A stretch of DNA of 7,182 bases from UBA935 sp031555615 (GTDB taxonomy: Bacteria > Bacillota > Clostridia > Lachnospirales > Lachnospiraceae). Under the pieces are notes generated by a model that had not been told where the DNA came from, made no database searches, and saw nothing but the letters and a program-made list of their open reading frames with translations. The translations under genes and the position numbers were made by a program. Location: positions 1-7,182 of the forward strand of contig JAVBUF010000034.1 in NCBI GenBank assembly GCA_031555615.1, in the 5' to 3' direction. Positions 6,245 to 7,182 of this stretch are shown here, piece by piece. How positions within the stretch are numbered: the first letter of the stretch is position 1; each line of letters starts with the position of its first letter.

Positions 6245-7182
6245 ATGCGTTTTAAAATCAAAACAGTAATTAGTCTTATAGTGGTTTTCTTATGTTCATT
6301 ATCGACTGTGGTATATGCAGGAAACTCTTTTCCCAATATCAACGTTGCGGTTTCCGATACAGAAACAGTAGCAACGGAACGAATTGTTAACAAGGTGCTG
6401 GATTCCCTTGGATATCAGATCACACCATTTTCTCATACTCTTAATGGCATAGCAACAGAAACCAACAGTGGTGAGACGGGGATTCTCGCCTTGCAATATG
6501 CCGGTTTGGAAGCGGAATATGAAAATCTGATCCGTGTACCGGAATCCTATGCGACTATTGAATTTCGCGCTTATATCAGAAATGATCGTAAGATAATAAT
6601 TGATTCCTGGGAATCCTTAAGCGGATTAAAGTTAGTTGGCTATAAGGATAATAATTATATAACCACTCATGCCGGAGAATACGTTACAGAACAGATAACA
6701 GCCAACAATTATGAGGAGTTGTGGAATGCCTTAATTCGCAATGAAGCCGATGTGGCGGTGATCCAGCTTTCCGGAGATAGCGAGATCACTTTACCGGAGG
6801 GGATTGCTCAGGTTGGCATTATTGAAGTAAAAGACGGTTATATGTATTTAAATAAACAGTATGCGGAATTGGCACCGTTGCTGTCACAGGAGATCAAAAA
6901 ACTTAAAGATAATGGGACTATCGAAGATATCCGTAACGGTAACCTCAGCAGCGATAAGAAAACAGTCATCCATATATCCTCTTACCATGGCAATATGAAA
7001 TGGGAAGCGGGAATTAATGACGGGATCATGAAAGGGCTGGGAAATGTCCAGGATTATGAAATCTATAAGTTTACTCTGGATGCCAGAAGAACGCAAAATT
7101 TCGAAGCCAGAAAGAATAGTATAAGGAATGATATCCGCGCGTTGTTAATGGAGAAAGAAGTGGATGTGGTCATTGTCTCGGA
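6245..7182 (+). CDS. Exported tandem ligand-binding protein, probable sensor, 3'-truncated
   Basis: The frame stays open from ATG 6245 to the window end (312 codons plus two bases), so the C-terminus is missing. Residues 1-25 form a signal peptide: basic start (RFKIK), hydrophobic core, and VYA before the predicted cleavage at 25/26. Residues about 30-232 resemble a type 2 periplasmic-binding domain (SBP_bac_3-like). Typical pieces are the RIVNKVLDSLGY segment (47-57), GLEAEYENLIRVPES (87-101), a DSWESLSGLKLVGYKD hinge-side strand (120-135), and ADVAVIQ (168-174). From residue 239 a second fold begins with VIHISSYHGNMKWEAGINDG (241-260), and later VDVVIVS. This matches the opening of the type 1-like ABC_sub_bind domain found in sensor kinases and related proteins (usual form: INSYHPGYxW...DxIIxSDD). 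The pairing suggests the extracellular half of a histidine kinase or diguanylate cyclase, but no output domain is visible. A purely binding lipoprotein is unlikely because there is no lipobox cysteine at the cleavage site. Confidence 0.75.
   Translation, partial: MRFKIKTVISLIVVFLCSLSTVVYAGNSFPNINVAVSDTETVATERIVNKVLDSLGYQITPFSHTLNGIATETNSGETGILALQYAGLEAEYENLIRVPESYATIEFRAYIRNDRKIIIDSWESLSGLKLVGYKDNNYITTHAGEYVTEQITANNYEELWNALIRNEADVAVIQLSGDSEITLPEGIAQVGIIEVKDGYMYLNKQYAELAPLLSQEIKKLKDNGTIEDIRNGNLSSDKKTVIHISSYHGNMKWEAGINDGIMKGLGNVQDYEIYKFTLDARRTQNFEARKNSIRNDIRALLMEKEVDVVIVS

Overview
The window looks like a chromosomal segment from a Gram-positive anaerobe of the Clostridia, probably Lachnospiraceae-like. 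This is inferred from three things: the tilS-hpt-ftsH gene order typical of Firmicutes, strong purine-rich Shine-Dalgarno sites before every gene, and AT-rich spacers with intrinsic terminators. The five main genes all read on the plus strand. I see no tRNA or rRNA gene, IS element, CRISPR array or phage gene.

Region 1 (bases 1-3657) is a housekeeping operon. It starts inside tilS (tRNA-Ile lysidine synthetase, missing its N-terminal ATP-loop end), overlaps by 32 bases into hpt (hypoxanthine phosphoribosyltransferase), and after 43 bases continues into ftsH (membrane AAA+ zinc protease), which uses a TTG start. The genes link decoding accuracy, purine salvage and membrane protein quality control. 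In Bacillus subtilis the same three genes are neighbours, and TilS and HprT have been reported to act together on ftsH expression.

Region 2 (3658-3958) is a 301-base spacer. It holds a doubtful 27-codon ORF, a clear 13-bp-stem terminator, and a good sigma-A-type promoter for the next gene.

Region 3 (3959-6103) is a single-gene unit encoding a 714-residue GH13 enzyme of the neopullulanase/cyclomaltodextrinase type. It has no signal peptide, so it probably degrades maltodextrin, cyclodextrin or stored glucan inside the cell. Its stop codon lies in the loop of a 21-bp perfect hairpin terminator.

Region 4 (6104-7182) has an extended -10 promoter candidate and then the first 312 codons of a gene cut by the window end. 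The product is exported and carries two different ligand-binding folds in series: a type 2 periplasmic-binding domain and the start of a type 1-like ABC_sub_bind domain. This architecture suggests the extracellular sensor half of a signalling protein, but the output domain is outside the window.

Most of the window is well-known biology. The parts most worth a second look are the tandem-sensor gene at the right edge, the roughly 35-residue insertion in the GH13 enzyme, and the small ORF that ends on the ftsH terminator.
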